From Phycisphaerae bacterium (lineage in GTDB: Bacteria > Chloroflexota > Anaerolineae > 4572-78 > J111), in the NCBI GenBank assembly GCA_028285035.1, contig JANQQF010000118.1, positions 1 to 58,273 of the forward strand: DNA of 58,273 nt, written 5' to 3'. The notes under the pieces were generated by a model, which saw nothing but the letters and a program-made list of their open reading frames with translations, did not search any database and was not told where the DNA came from. The position numbers and the translations under genes are program-made. Positions 44,957-53,064 of the stretch are shown here, piece after piece; the first letter of the stretch is position 1, and every line of letters begins with the position of its first letter.

Positions 44957-45805
44957 TTATGGTTTTTTTGCCCAAATCGAGGCACTGTATAACCCTGTAT
45001 CGGGCGGTAATGGCTTCCAGGTTATGCCGTTGGTTAATATTGTCTTGCTCTCGGCGTCAAGCGCGTCAAAATTATCAAGGCCATATGAAGTGAGCGACTC
45101 GACTTGAATCTCAATAAAACTAGCCTGTTCTATAAATTGTAGATATTCGGGCAGTGTAATCAAGGGGGTGATGATTGCCCCAGACCAAATATCGATATTG
45201 GCTTTTAGTTTTGGTAGGATTTCACCCAAAATGACCGTGTCCGAAATGGCCATACGACCACCGGGCTTGAGCACACGAAACGCTTCGGCAAACACGGCCG
45301 CTTTGTCAGGTGAAACATCAATGACACAATTGGAGATAATTAGATCAACAGTGTTGCTTTCGACTGGTAGCACTTCAATCTTGCCTAGCCGAAAATCAAC
45401 ATTTTTGATTCCCATTTTTTGTTTATTTTTGTTAGCCAGTTCAATCATAGAAGGAGTGGCATCCACCCCAATAACATACCCTTCTGATCCAACCGTCTTT
45501 GCCGCCATAAAACAATCAATACCGCCCCCTGAGCCTAAATCAAGGACTGTTTCACCGGGCTGGATCGTCGCCATTGCGATCGGATTTCCACAGCCGATTG
45601 AGGCGTTGACCACAGAGTCTGGTAAATCCGCTAATTCGTCATCTGAATAGAGGCGTTCGGCCAGCCGCTCAGTCTGTTGCTCTGTTTGTGGGGCAGACCC
45701 ATCGACATTGAATGGCAAGGGAGTCTCTGTGTCCAATACCTGCTGGGCATATTGCCCATATCGCTCGGCAATTTGTTTGTGGGGGGTGTTGTTTTCTTGA
45801 TCCAT
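44957..45805 (-). CDS. arsM: Arsenite methyltransferase
   Basis: The 282-residue SAM-dependent enzyme methylates trivalent arsenic. Visible are YGQYAQQVL, the GCGNPIAMATIQPGETVLDL segment with the first conserved Cys, the SAM loop LDLGSGGGIDCF, the NCVIDVSPDKAAVFAE segment with another conserved Cys, and the RVLKPGGRMAISD segment. Cysteines in SIGCGNP and ISNCVID match the arsenite-binding pair of shorter ArsM proteins. AAGGAAC lies upstream of the ATG. An ArsR-type operator at 45824-45845 precedes it, and an ArsR gene is directly upstream. Confidence 0.93.
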   Translation of the reverse strand: MDQENNTPHKQIAERYGQYAQQVLDTETPLPFNVDGSAPQTEQQTERLAERLYSDDELADLPDSVVNASIGCGNPIAMATIQPGETVLDLGSGGGIDCFMAAKTVGSEGYVIGVDATPSMIELANKNKQKMGIKNVDFRLGKIEVLPVESNTVDLIISNCVIDVSPDKAAVFAEAFRVLKPGGRMAISDTVILGEILPKLKANIDIWSGAIITPLITLPEYLQFIEQASFIEIQVESLTSYGLDNFDALDAESKTILTNGITWKPLPPDTGLYSASIWAKKP

Positions 45806-45823
45806 CTTAAGTTCCTTTCTTTG

Positions 45824-45845
45824 TTCATCGGTAATTACCGATGAA
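45824..45845. promoter_or_regulatory. ArsR operator upstream of arsM
   Basis: TTCATCGGTAATTACCGATGAA is a perfect 22-bp palindrome. A near-identical copy precedes the arsR gene (46191-46226). It lies 18 bases upstream of the arsM ATG. Confidence 0.8.
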
Positions 45846-45862
45846 TGGGCGTAAAAAATTTT

Positions 45863-46168
45863 TTAGAAAATATCACCAACGGTTTGTTTAAACCATTCGA
45901 TATTTGCTTCATTAAGCCAGTGATAGGTCATCTGGCAAACAGCCTCACTGGAAAGCCAACCTGCTTCCCGCAACTGTTTGATATGTTGTGACACGGTCGC
46001 TTGAGAAAGCGGTAGGTGATCCACAATCTCTTTGGTGTAACAATTGGGGTTGGCAAGCAAGAATTGTAATATTTCAAAACGACTGGGATGACTAATCGCT
46101 TTCATCATATTTAACAGGCGTAGCTGTTCAGATTCAGTTAACTTTTTGTGTTTTTCAAGTGAGATCAA
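45863..46168 (-). CDS. arsR: ArsR-family transcriptional regulator
   Basis: A 101-residue winged-helix repressor. The fold reads AISHPSRFEILQFLLANPNC, then YTKEIVDHLPLSQATVSQHI with the recognition helix, then LREAGWLSSE. Cysteines occur only as NPNCYTKEI and AVCQMTYHW, so an arsenic site may use Cys pairs placed differently from the classic ELCVCDL motif, which is absent. The assigned start is a TTG; the ATG codons at LLNMMKA would truncate the first helix. Operators occur at its own promoter and before arsM, indicating autoregulation and control of arsM. Confidence 0.9.
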   Translation of the reverse strand: MISLEKHKKLTESEQLRLLNMMKAISHPSRFEILQFLLANPNCYTKEIVDHLPLSQATVSQHIKQLREAGWLSSEAVCQMTYHWLNEANIEWFKQTVGDIF

Positions 46169-46190
46169 GGCTATCGCTTCATTTCAATGC

Positions 46191-46226
46191 TAAATTATTC
46201 ATCGGTACTTACCGATGAATAATTTA
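46191..46226. promoter_or_regulatory. ArsR operator upstream of arsR
   Basis: A perfect palindrome with 17-bp arms (TAAATTATTCATCGGTA and its complement, 2-base centre). Its core ATTCATCGGTA matches the arsM operator. It lies 23 bases upstream of the arsR start. Confidence 0.85.
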
Positions 46227-46246
46227 GCACAATTAGGTTAGGAGTT

Positions 46247-46278
46247 AAAATGCTCATCTACTTTAGATGAGCATTTTT
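46247..46278. terminator. Intrinsic terminator of the RidA gene
   Basis: AAAATGCTCATCT pairs with AGATGAGCATTTT (46247-46259, 46265-46277). On the minus strand the tail is TTTTAACTCC. It ends the RidA gene, and separates it from arsR. Confidence 0.85.
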
Positions 46279-46310
46279 GGTCTGAGTTATTGATATTGCT
46301 TGTTGCTGGT

Positions 46311-46733
46311 TTACCACATTGGCTCGTGAAATCGTTTGTAGGGGATCACCGCAATTGGCACTAATTCAACCAAAAGCTCAGGAATGACCAGACCCGGAGT
46401 TTGAATCAGGATACTTGCCGGCGCAGTTTCTGGGGTGAATTTCTCGGCACGTACTCGTTGAATGGTCGGTAAATCTTCCCGATTTAAGAAATATATTGTA
46501 AGTGAAACAATGTCATCTAATCGTCCACCAACGGCCTTGAGGATTTGTTCTACATTATCGAAACAGTAACGAATTTGGGCCTCACAATCATTTTCACCGA
46601 TGAGCACCCCCTGGCTGTCCCAGGCAACTTGACCAGTCATATGTAAGACCTGACCTTCAGGCTGTATGATACCGTGATTGAAAGCTCGACCAGCCTGAGG
46701 CCAGCCCGATGGCGGATTAAATCTTATTGTCAT
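46311..46733 (-). CDS. RidA/YjgF/YER057c/UK114-family protein
   Basis: A 140-residue member of the Rid family. GRAFNHGIIQPEGQVLHMTGQVAWD and QIRYCFDNVEQILKAVGGRLDDIVSLTIYF are the conserved halves. Rid proteins deaminate reactive enamine/imine intermediates. The catalytic Arg of true RidA, in the R-x-C/A-V segment, is replaced here by a RVRAEKFTPETAPASILIQT stretch, where RAE and ETAPAS follow a common Rid variant. An AAGGAG ribosome-binding site precedes the ATG. Confidence 0.9.
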   Translation of the reverse strand: MTIRFNPPSGWPQAGRAFNHGIIQPEGQVLHMTGQVAWDSQGVLIGENDCEAQIRYCFDNVEQILKAVGGRLDDIVSLTIYFLNREDLPTIQRVRAEKFTPETAPASILIQTPGLVIPELLVELVPIAVIPYKRFHEPMW

Positions 46734-46769
46734 TCGGTTCTCCTTTTAACTGCTTGTTCTGTTAATCGC

Positions 46770-47120
46770 TCAAGTGATAATTTCTCCCTCTGTTAAGGTC
46801 TTACGCCAGCCAAAAATGGCCGTGAACAATAACCCCCAATAAACGGCAGACAACAAGGAGGTAATGATGCCGATCGTGGTCATAATGATACCCATCTGGC
46901 TGGTCTCCCAGCCTTGCTCAAGCCAAAGCAGAGGAAGCACACTCAGCGAGGAACTGACGAGTAGATTTATGAGAAATCCAGCCGTAGCAATTGTTGTGAG
47001 GAGTGAAACTCTGGGGTGTCGCTGCCAATAAACGAGCGACAGGACAAAGCCGATAAGTAAAACAAGAATATTTGGCAATTGGGTGAGCAAAACGGTAAAC
47101 ATTGGGACAAGAAGTTCCAT
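46770..47120 (-). CDS. Small four-helix membrane protein
   Basis: I do not recognise this 116-residue protein. It has four hydrophobic segments (about 5-30, 38-62, 72-94 and a final one around 95-108) and a short acidic tail ending LTEGEIIT. It lies 36 bases upstream of the RidA gene on the same strand and may be co-transcribed with it. No transport or enzyme motif is visible. Confidence 0.7.
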   Translation of the reverse strand: MELLVPMFTVLLTQLPNILVLLIGFVLSLVYWQRHPRVSLLTTIATAGFLINLLVSSSLSVLPLLWLEQGWETSQMGIIMTTIGIITSLLSAVYWGLLFTAIFGWRKTLTEGEIIT

Positions 47121-47249
47121 GATGAGTTCCTCTCAACTTTGTTTGGCGGACAGAGACAAAGAAGCTCTCTATCATTATTACGACATGCTGACGTTGATAA
47201 GGACTACAAAGGTTCCTGAGACCTAAAATTGGTGTGACTTTGGGTATTC

Positions 47250-48155
47250 TTATCCTTTCATACGTGCGGCCTCTAAAATACTGTTATTTAGCCCATATTC
47301 TGCACAAAGCTCTTTCATTTTCTTGTAAAACGCCTCGCGATAGTGGGGGGGTAGCTGAGAGTTACTTCTAAAGAGCCTTATATATTTGTCTTCTAACGCT
47401 GGATAATGCTTTTTTACGGCTTGGAGCATCAATGTTCGACTATCTGCCACACCATTGCCATACAAAGTGATGGTGGCGGGTAAAATGTAATCCACCTGTT
47501 TTGCTTTGAGCGTTGCGTACATCAAGTGTAGCTGATCCGATGTATCCGAAATATATGGTAACAAGGGCATCAGACTCACTCCGGTTAGGAAGCCTTGCTT
47601 GACAGTGTTTTCAAGGGCGATGAGGCGTTTTGATGGCCTTGTTGCCCCCGGTTCAAAGATTTTTGCCACCTCATCTTGGCAGGTTGAAAATGAGAACGAA
47701 ATAATTGTCCCTCGACCGAGTTGTTGTAAATCGTGAGGTAGAATGGCCGCTTGATCAATTTGATGTAAGAGATCAAAATCGCGTTCAATTAAATCCGACC
47801 GGGTAATGATGTGAACGGGGAATTTATGCTTTAGAATGATGGCTAAAGCTGACCGCGTTAACTCATAATCGCTTTCAATTTGAAGATAAGGATCGGTGGC
47901 AGAGGAGAGCACAATGATACCATATTGACCTTTTTTGGCTCGATTGGTCAACTGCCGGTCTAAGATTTCAAGGGCATTGGTTTTGATGGATAGGGTATCT
48001 GCCAGATTGGCCCCGTATTTGCTGCCTCGGATGTAGCAGAATAAACAGTTGAATGAGCAACTACTGTAAAGATTGACGGTATAGTCATCTAAAAACCAAT
48101 CGTCCCGTTGTTTGGTTTTATTTAAGACCGACGTGACTTCAATTTCCTTGGGCAT
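47250..48155 (-). CDS. Radical SAM protein, SplB/COG1533-like
   Basis: A 301-residue radical SAM enzyme of the spore photoproduct lyase-like group. The cluster motif SSCSFNCLFCYIRG gives C-x3-C-x2-C, and SSATDPYLQIESDYELTRSA plus VHIITRSDLIERDFDLL match COG1533. Spore photoproduct lyase itself repairs a thymine dimer, but COG1533 proteins are widespread in non-spore-formers and their substrates are mostly unknown. The start overlaps the end of the HEAT-repeat gene by 17 bp, so the two are likely translated together. The pairing suggests a nucleic-acid repair role, which is inference. Confidence 0.9.
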   Translation of the reverse strand: MPKEIEVTSVLNKTKQRDDWFLDDYTVNLYSSCSFNCLFCYIRGSKYGANLADTLSIKTNALEILDRQLTNRAKKGQYGIIVLSSATDPYLQIESDYELTRSALAIILKHKFPVHIITRSDLIERDFDLLHQIDQAAILPHDLQQLGRGTIISFSFSTCQDEVAKIFEPGATRPSKRLIALENTVKQGFLTGVSLMPLLPYISDTSDQLHLMYATLKAKQVDYILPATITLYGNGVADSRTLMLQAVKKHYPALEDKYIRLFRSNSQLPPHYREAFYKKMKELCAEYGLNNSILEAARMKG

Positions 48156-48861
48156 AGGTATGTCTACTCAACCCAATATTAATTTTGGAACGAAACCAGT
48201 TCGCGACCACAGATTTGTCTTGAATTTTTGCTTGATAGGCCTCAATAATATCTGGGTGAAATTTAGCCGTCGTCTTTGCTGCCCAGCCAATACCTTGCCG
48301 AATTTCTTTGTCGTTACTATTTGCCATCGTCAAAAGTAGTTCAAACATTGCCTCGACATCCTGTTTGCTCAATCCTTTTTTGATGGCGTAATGGGTGCCT
48401 GCCCCTAAGGACCGAATAACCCATCTGCTTGAGTGTTGAGATAAACGTTCAAGTTCCGGGATTGTTTTATCAGGGGAGTGAAGCAATGCATAGCCAAATA
48501 CGCGTTCACCAATAATATCGCAGACATACCAGGCATCGGCCTGAGTAATGTACTCGGTCGCTTTTTGCAGGGATTGCTGGAAATGTCCACCCAATCGGCA
48601 CTGTAGAACAATTCCTAAAATGACATTGCCTCCGACTGTTTTCAAGGCTTCGATTTGATCACAGAAGTCAAGGTGTTGCTGCTCTGCAATTTCTTGATAG
48701 AGTCGGTTTCCACAATACTCTAACAGTGGAAATTTCACCTTCTTGCTTAAAATTTGTTGGCTGAATACCTTAACACAGGCGGTGACGTCTTTGGAATGAT
48801 AAATGGCAAGACATTCGTTGAGGTAGCTTTCTATATCTTTCTTTCGGGTAATTGTGTCCAT
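48139..48861 (-). CDS. DNA alkylation repair-like HEAT-repeat protein
   Basis: A 240-residue all-helical protein. Successive helical pairs such as WVIRSLGAGTHYAIKKGL and EIRQGIGWAAKTTAKFHPD match the AlkD/AlkC-like HEAT fold (COG4912-like). In AlkD the Trp/Asp residues that flip alkylated bases lie in similar repeats. Here WYVCDIIGERVFGYAL carries the corresponding Trp-Asp pair. It overlaps the radical SAM gene by 17 bp. Glycosylase activity is plausible, though catalytic residues cannot be confirmed by eye. Confidence 0.75.
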   Translation of the reverse strand: MDTITRKKDIESYLNECLAIYHSKDVTACVKVFSQQILSKKVKFPLLEYCGNRLYQEIAEQQHLDFCDQIEALKTVGGNVILGIVLQCRLGGHFQQSLQKATEYITQADAWYVCDIIGERVFGYALLHSPDKTIPELERLSQHSSRWVIRSLGAGTHYAIKKGLSKQDVEAMFELLLTMANSNDKEIRQGIGWAAKTTAKFHPDIIEAYQAKIQDKSVVANWFRSKINIGLSRHTYAQGN

Positions 48862-48894
48862 CTAATTAAAATCGATCTGTATAACCTCTGATAA

Positions 48895-51800
48895 CTACGC
48901 CGACGGGGTGGGTAATTCCTCTGTTGGCTCCGTTGTCGGCTCTTCAGCTGGTGGCTCTGAGGTTGGCTCCTCCGTTGGTGGGGCCTCGGTCGGCGTATCC
49001 TCAGGAACCGGAGTATTTGTTGGCGGCTCTGGCGTTGGTGTATCTGCGGGCAAGGTTGGTTCTGGGGTAGGTGTATCTGGCGCAATGGTCGGCTCTGGTG
49101 TGGGAGTGTCGGCAGGGATTGTTGGCGTTTCGGTCGGCAGTTCAGGGGTTGCAGTTGGTGTCGCAGTCAACTCAGGCGTCGGTGTAGCTGTGTCAACGGC
49201 TTGGGTGGGTGTCATCGTCGGTGTGGGTGTTTCGGTGGGGGCCGGAGTGGGCACGTTGTCAACCAAGAGACGGATACGCGTCTCAACTTCACCGCCAGTT
49301 TGATCAAATACCCGAACACGTAGTGTATACGGGCCATTTTCAATTTCGTTGCTATCAAAGCGTCCCAAGACACCCCGTTCAACCATTGAGTTGACTGGCC
49401 CACTGATCACAACAAATTCTTCTGGATTGGTGCCTTCGCCCAATTCAATTTGATAATGGGAAAAATTAGCGGCACCCACCGAGCCTTCCAGGGAAATGAT
49501 CCCGCGTGCAGTGCTGCCATCAAGTGGTTGAGTGATGTCGGCGATTAAGTTGGCCGATGGACAGAAGTTGGCTGGGGGCTGCTCGTATCCCTGCTCTTCA
49601 GCCCATTCCCACCCATCTGGTGGATATACCCGATAATACCGTTGTTCAACATTGCCGCGACAAAACTCGTTGGCTCGCTTACCGGTGTTGCGATCAATCT
49701 CAATTAATTGGTGAATGTCATGTTCAGGTCCCAGTGGTGGCTGGGGCTGATAAAAAACTTCTGTGCGACGTTGGGGGCAAACCTCACTGGGGATTGTCCC
49801 AGAATCGGCACACACCTCTAACTCCACAATCGATGAGGGGCGCGTGAAATCTTCGATGGCTACGCCTTCGTGGGCCCGCTCCATAAATTGATTCCAAATC
49901 GGTCCCGCGCCATTCGAGCCACCGATCCCATTCATTGGGGTATTATCCGCATTACCGACCCAAACCCCCGTCACATAATTGGTGGTGTAGCCCACAATCC
50001 AACTATCTCGAAAATCGGTGGTTGTGCCGGTTTTTGCCGCCGCAGGCCGCGAGAGTTTCATTGGGCTGTTGGGGCCCATCGCCGGGGTGCGGGCTTCATT
50101 ATCCGCTAAAATGTGAGTAATCAGATAGGCGTGGGCTTCATTGAGCACCCGAACCGGCTGGGGACGGGCAGGCTCAATCACTCGGCCAAATTTATCCCGT
50201 ATTTCTACAATCGATGTAGGCTGAACCTTGACTCCTCCATTAGCGATTGCTTGATAAGCTCCCACCATCTCAATGAGGGGCACCTCTCCTGCTCCCAATG
50301 TTAAGGCCACGCCATAGTCATTCCGCGTCAGGGTCGTAATGCCCAAGCGACTGGACATCTCTTTTAGGGCATCCACCCCAACCAAGGCCAGGGCTTTGAC
50401 CGGAGGAATATTGTAGGAGTTGGCTAAAGAGAGACGAATCGAAGTTGGCCCGTGATACTTCTTATCATAATTTTGGGGACTGTAAACACCCCCAGCCCCG
50501 TCAGGATATTCAACTTCTGTGTCCATAATTAATGTACTGGGCGTCCAGTCCAACATTTCAAAAGTGGCTAGATAAGTCAGAGGCTTGATGGAGGAGCCTG
50601 GCTGTCGTGGTGTCAAAGCCATATTGATTTGCCCAGCAATCGCCTCATCCTCGAAGTCCTTGCTGCCCACAAACGCGAGAATCTGCCCGGTTTCAACATC
50701 CATTGTCACTAAGGCCCCGTTGCTGACATCTCGTCCCGCCAAAGCATTCACCTGACGGGTGACTTCCTCTTCAGCGATACTTTGCAGACGAGGGTCCAGA
50801 GTCGTAGTTACCTCTACCCCAACTTGATAAAGTAAATCAGGGCCAAAGATGCGTTCCAATTCCTGACGGACATAAGTGACAAAATGGGGGGATTCAAAGG
50901 CAAAGCTGGGTTCACGGAAGGGAAGGGCCTCCAAATGGGCGTCTTCGGCTTCGTTGGCTGTGATGTAATTGGCTTCGGCCATCAAACGTAGGACATCAGC
51001 TTGCCGATTTTTGGCTCCTTCAGGGTTAGTGTAAGGATCGTGGAAGGCCGGGGCTTGAGGTAGACCCGCCAGCATGGCGGCTTCCGCTAACGTCAAATCT
51101 TCGGCTGATTTGCCAAAGTAAGTTTGTGAGGCGGCCTCAATGCCATAGGCCAAATTTCCATAATAAATTTGGTTCAGATAAATTTCGAGGATTTCCTCTT
51201 TGGTATATCTTCGATTGATTTCCACCGCGAGGACGGCCTCACGCACCTTTCGCATAATCGAGCGTTGATTACGCTCCTCTGGATCAAGCAGCACATTGCG
51301 GGCCAACTGCTGGGTGATGGTGCTGGCTCCAGAAACGATCTCGCCTTCCGTCACGTTGTAATAGACGGCCCGGGCCACGGCGATGGGATCAACCCCAACA
51401 TTTTGATAAAAGAATCGATCCTCTGTGGCTACCGTGGCCCGAATCAAGTTAGGTGAGATTTCATCAAGGCTGACCCGGGTGCGACGTCCGCCGGTTGGAT
51501 CAATAATTTCCCATAATAAGTTGCCATTTCGATCCAATATTTTTGTGGTAGCAAAACGGAAACTACGCCCCTGCAACTCTTGAGCCGGCGGCAATTGGCT
51601 GGCGATGGTGAAATACATAAATACGCTGATCGCGAGAAACAGCGCCCCAGCAATCAGCCCCAACGCGGATACGGTCAAACCGGCCCGCATCATCCGCTGG
51701 GCAAAGTTTCGTTGCGGCTTGGGCTTTCTTCGCTTGGGACGCACCCGCACCGTCGGCTGTTGTTTGATTTGTGGCGGCGGTTGCTCGGATGGTTTAGTTT

Positions 51801-52317
51801 GTTGATAAATGGGATTTCGATAGTGACGCGGCGTATGGGTTGTTGGATTTTTCTGCTCAGGCGTGCGAACGGGCTGTGATGGTTGTTTTTGGTTGTCATC
51901 TGGTCGAGGTTGTGGCCTGATCGGTTGCGTCGGTTGAGCGTAATTCGGTTTTGGTCGAGATGGGGTTGGCGTATTTGCGGAAGGAGCGGAAATATTCGAC
52001 TCAGTTTCCTCTCGTTGTTTATCTTCACGTTGGGGGCGCGCTGGTTGAGCGGGTGTTGGTGGGCTTTGTGGGGCTTGTTCCCTTGATGGATGGCCCGGTG
52101 GTTGAACTGGGGGTGTAGCAGGTTTCTGGTCAGGCTGAGCTGGACGTGATGGATTTTGAGCGGGTGTTGATGGTTGTTGCTTCGGTGGTTGAGGTTGGCG
52201 TGGGGTATATCGGGTTCGGTCAGGATGGGTTATCCGCCGATTGGGCCGGGTAGCATCATCACGTTCAGGAGTTTGTTCATTTTCTTCATCCGATGATGGG
52301 GGGGTATGCTCGCTCAT
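48895..52317 (-). CDS. Class A penicillin-binding protein (PBP1A-like) with long disordered ends
   Basis: A 1140-residue bifunctional peptidoglycan synthase. A Pro/Gln/Arg-rich cytoplasmic region (1-about 200) precedes one membrane helix (about 212-238). The GT51 domain (about 260-440) has [20 protein letters not shown] and [17 protein letters not shown] motifs. The transpeptidase domain (about 530-840) has [11 protein letters not shown] (SxxK), SYN and [14 protein letters not shown] (KTGT). An Ig-like region follows, then a tail of about 130 residues rich in Thr/Pro/Glu repeats. The disordered ends probably bridge to cytoplasmic partners and through the wall. It is preceded by a near-consensus promoter. 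Confidence 0.95.
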   Translation of the reverse strand: MSEHTPPSSDEENEQTPERDDATRPNRRITHPDRTRYTPRQPQPPKQQPSTPAQNPSRPAQPDQKPATPPVQPPGHPSREQAPQSPPTPAQPARPQREDKQREETESNISAPSANTPTPSRPKPNYAQPTQPIRPQPRPDDNQKQPSQPVRTPEQKNPTTHTPRHYRNPIYQQTKPSEQPPPQIKQQPTVRVRPKRRKPKPQRNFAQRMMRAGLTVSALGLIAGALFLAISVFMYFTIASQLPPAQELQGRSFRFATTKILDRNGNLLWEIIDPTGGRRTRVSLDEISPNLIRATVATEDRFFYQNVGVDPIAVARAVYYNVTEGEIVSGASTITQQLARNVLLDPEERNQRSIMRKVREAVLAVEINRRYTKEEILEIYLNQIYYGNLAYGIEAASQTYFGKSAEDLTLAEAAMLAGLPQAPAFHDPYTNPEGAKNRQADVLRLMAEANYITANEAEDAHLEALPFREPSFAFESPHFVTYVRQELERIFGPDLLYQVGVEVTTTLDPRLQSIAEEEVTRQVNALAGRDVSNGALVTMDVETGQILAFVGSKDFEDEAIAGQINMALTPRQPGSSIKPLTYLATFEMLDWTPSTLIMDTEVEYPDGAGGVYSPQNYDKKYHGPTSIRLSLANSYNIPPVKALALVGVDALKEMSSRLGITTLTRNDYGVALTLGAGEVPLIEMVGAYQAIANGGVKVQPTSIVEIRDKFGRVIEPARPQPVRVLNEAHAYLITHILADNEARTPAMGPNSPMKLSRPAAAKTGTTTDFRDSWIVGYTTNYVTGVWVGNADNTPMNGIGGSNGAGPIWNQFMERAHEGVAIEDFTRPSSIVELEVCADSGTIPSEVCPQRRTEVFYQPQPPLGPEHDIHQLIEIDRNTGKRANEFCRGNVEQRYYRVYPPDGWEWAEEQGYEQPPANFCPSANLIADITQPLDGSTARGIISLEGSVGAANFSHYQIELGEGTNPEEFVVISGPVNSMVERGVLGRFDSNEIENGPYTLRVRVFDQTGGEVETRIRLLVDNVPTPAPTETPTPTMTPTQAVDTATPTPELTATPTATPELPTETPTIPADTPTPEPTIAPDTPTPEPTLPADTPTPEPPTNTPVPEDTPTEAPPTEEPTSEPPAEEPTTEPTEELPTPSA

Positions 52318-52360
52318 AGAGGCTTTCTTCTCCTATCCTTGTTCACAAAGCGGTATGATG

Positions 52361-52388
52361 ATTATAGCATTGGGCAGAAGTGTGTCAA
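52361..52388 (-). promoter_or_regulatory. Promoter of the PBP1A gene
   Basis: On the minus strand a perfect TTGACA (52383-52388) and an extended -10, TG-C-TATAAT (52361-52366), are 16 bp apart. The ATG is about 44 bases after the -10 box. The remainder of the gap to the infA terminator contains nothing I can support. Confidence 0.9.
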
Positions 52389-52500
52389 CATAATATCGTA
52401 CTGGAACACTCACCCGAGAGTTATCTTGCATTATCTATAACCCAAAAAGCCCCTAAAGGTTTCCTATATTCAGCGGTATTACCTGACGTCACTGAGTATA

Positions 52501-52533
52501 ACTGAAAAAGGTACAGCCTGAGCTATACCTTTT
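52501..52533 (-). terminator. Intrinsic terminator of infA
   Basis: AAAAGGTA pairs with TACCTTTT, extended by AGC/GCT across a mismatch. On the minus strand the tail is TTTTTCAG. It lies 57 bases after the infA stop. Confidence 0.75.
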
Positions 52534-52589
52534 ATACGCAAATTGCGCTGTATCTATTAATGAAAAGAGAATCTTATAAGGACAAAAGT

Positions 52590-52829
52590 CTATTTTTCTC
52601 GACCGCTTTTGTATCGATAAACAATACGGCCCCGCTCTAGGTCGTAGGGAGAGAGTTCAACTTTTACTTTATCCCCGAGCAGTACCCGGATGTAAAATTT
52701 TCGCATTTTCCCAGAAAGGTAAGCCAAAACAGTTTGCCCTGTTTCTAGCTCAACCTTAAAGCTGGTATTTGGCAATGCTTCAACAATAGTTCCCTCTAAA
52801 ATAAGCTTTTCGCCTGCTTCTTCAGCCAT
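52590..52829 (-). CDS. infA: Translation initiation factor IF-1
   Basis: A 79-residue OB-fold protein that binds the 30S A site. The segments [40 protein letters not shown] and [13 protein letters not shown] are conserved. The last two carry the basic RNA-binding residues. I chose the ATG at 52829, preceded by GAGGAG; the longer frame to 52883 is not used. It has its own strong promoter and terminator rather than lying in a ribosomal-protein operon. Confidence 0.97.
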   Translation of the reverse strand: MAEEAGEKLILEGTIVEALPNTSFKVELETGQTVLAYLSGKMRKFYIRVLLGDKVKVELSPYDLERGRIVYRYKSGREK

Positions 52830-52930
52830 AAAAAATTTTTGCTCCTCAAAAACAAAATACCGAGATGACTTCACCTCGGACATAATAAAAATTTATATAA
52901 TCAACAAAAACCGAATTAAAATCTGGGCAT

Positions 52931-52959
52931 ATTGTAACAAACAGCGTGGTGCTTGTCAA
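52931..52959 (-). promoter_or_regulatory. Promoter of infA
   Basis: On the minus strand a perfect TTGACA (52954-52959) and TACAAT (52931-52936) are separated by 17 bp. The leader is about 95 bases. Confidence 0.9.
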
Positions 52960-52977
52960 TTACATATTTAAGGCAGA

Positions 52978-53007
52978 TTGTCCATTGAATTATGACTGTG
53001 CTATACT
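52978..53007 (+). promoter_or_regulatory. Promoter of the YfhO-like gene
   Basis: TTGTCC (52978-52983) and an extended -10, TG-C-TATACT (53002-53007), are separated by 18 bp, back to back with the infA promoter. Confidence 0.7.
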
Positions 53008-53064
53008 CGTCGACTGAGTATCCAATCCGCCAGGAAAAAATTTAGACAAAGAGAAACAATTTAC

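Noticed and set aside
48908..49303. Long plus-strand frame rich in Gly, Val and Ser
   Set aside because: It is the antisense reading of the repetitive Thr/Pro/Glu tail of the PBP1A gene. It has no start signal and low complexity.
50113..50304. Plus-strand frames across 49.5-51.9 kb
   Set aside because: All are antisense shadows of the PBP1A gene, without start signals.
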